From: Planctomycetaceae bacterium
Lineage (GTDB): Bacteria > Planctomycetota > Planctomycetia > Planctomycetales > Planctomycetaceae
Assembly: GCA_020426505.1 (NCBI GenBank)
Contig: JAGQPX010000047.1
Coordinates: 1-63,079, forward strand
Direction of reading: 5' to 3'
Length of the DNA stretch: 63,079 bases
The notes beneath the pieces are model-generated. The model searched no databases. It saw nothing but the letters and a program-made list of their open reading frames with translations, and was not told the DNA's origin. Made by a program: the position numbers and the translations under genes. Of the stretch, positions 63,011 through 63,079 are shown piece by piece (positions within the stretch are counted from its first letter, which is position 1; each line of letters starts with the position of its first letter).

Positions 63011-63079
63011 GAAAGCTTGGAATGCTCACAAGTCACTCGGACATGTCATCTGCTCATCACGCGGAGAGGTTGTCAGTTT

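Noticed and set aside
1..63079. tRNA, rRNA, insertion sequence, prophage or restriction-modification genes
   Set aside because: None was recognised by reading both strands; a covariance-model tRNA scan was not possible here.

Overview
The window reads as the chromosome of a planctomycete, most likely order Planctomycetales. The evidence is a prepilin-like DUF1559 protein carrying the H-X9-DG motif, DUF1080 sugar hydrolases (one fused to a glucose/sorbosone dehydrogenase), a PEP-CTERM protein, a Pro-rich protein ending in YHS-like repeats, a YdjY protein, an HTTM protein, many secreted or lipid-anchored proteins of no known function, and moderately GC-rich coding DNA. No tRNA, rRNA, CRISPR array, insertion sequence or prophage was recognised. 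Most genes are core housekeeping genes in short operons, separated by small palindromic intergenic repeats.

Layout. 1-5.3 kb: a squalene-cyclase-repeat protein, a membrane coiled-coil protein, hemD, purA and a rhodanese. 5.4-10.5 kb (minus strand): a HerA-like ATPase, an ATGA-coupled 186-residue unknown, and a pheT lacking the tRNA-binding OB domain. 10.7-21.2 kb: an MscS channel, a lipoprotein combining TPR, trypsin and DnaJ-type zinc-finger domains, a DUF1080 protein, a McsA-like zinc protein, a CPA-type antiporter, pdxJ, a VCBS protein, peptidase E and a universal stress protein. 21.5-26.2 kb: the information-processing run L25/ctc, pth, rpsF, ssb, rplI, dnaB, with no rpsR between ssb and rplI. 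26.2-33.5 kb: the YHS-like protein, sppA, a Rieske protein, and a secreted protein/AAA ATPase/TPR lipoprotein set. 33.5-42 kb: the DUF1080-GSDH fusion, hisD, a large membrane unknown, a LON-domain/DUF309 pair, nth, a lipoprotein and two 39-codon small ORFs. 42.5-49.2 kb: ftsW and murG (peptidoglycan synthesis), an SDR epimerase, a Tat-exported TIM-barrel isomerase, and a KAP-like membrane P-loop NTPase. 49.5-63 kb: a Gly/Ser-repeat secreted protein, an HTTM pair, the DUF1559 protein with a lipoprotein, asnB with a GT4 glycosyltransferase, a macro-domain protein coupled to an alpha/beta hydrolase, a YdjY protein, an EEP nuclease/phosphatase, and a PEP-CTERM protein overlapping an ICMT-type methyltransferase.

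The most unusual signals are: at least eight families of inverted-repeat elements confined to spacers; the KAP-like NTPase with two membrane helices between Walker A and Walker B; the HerA plus coupled unknown gene; the TPR-protease-zinc finger lipoprotein; an intrinsic-terminator-like hairpin 27 bases before rpsF; and a convergent small ORF at 38807-38926 with a good ribosome binding site. Functions are assigned from motifs read by eye. No database search was run.
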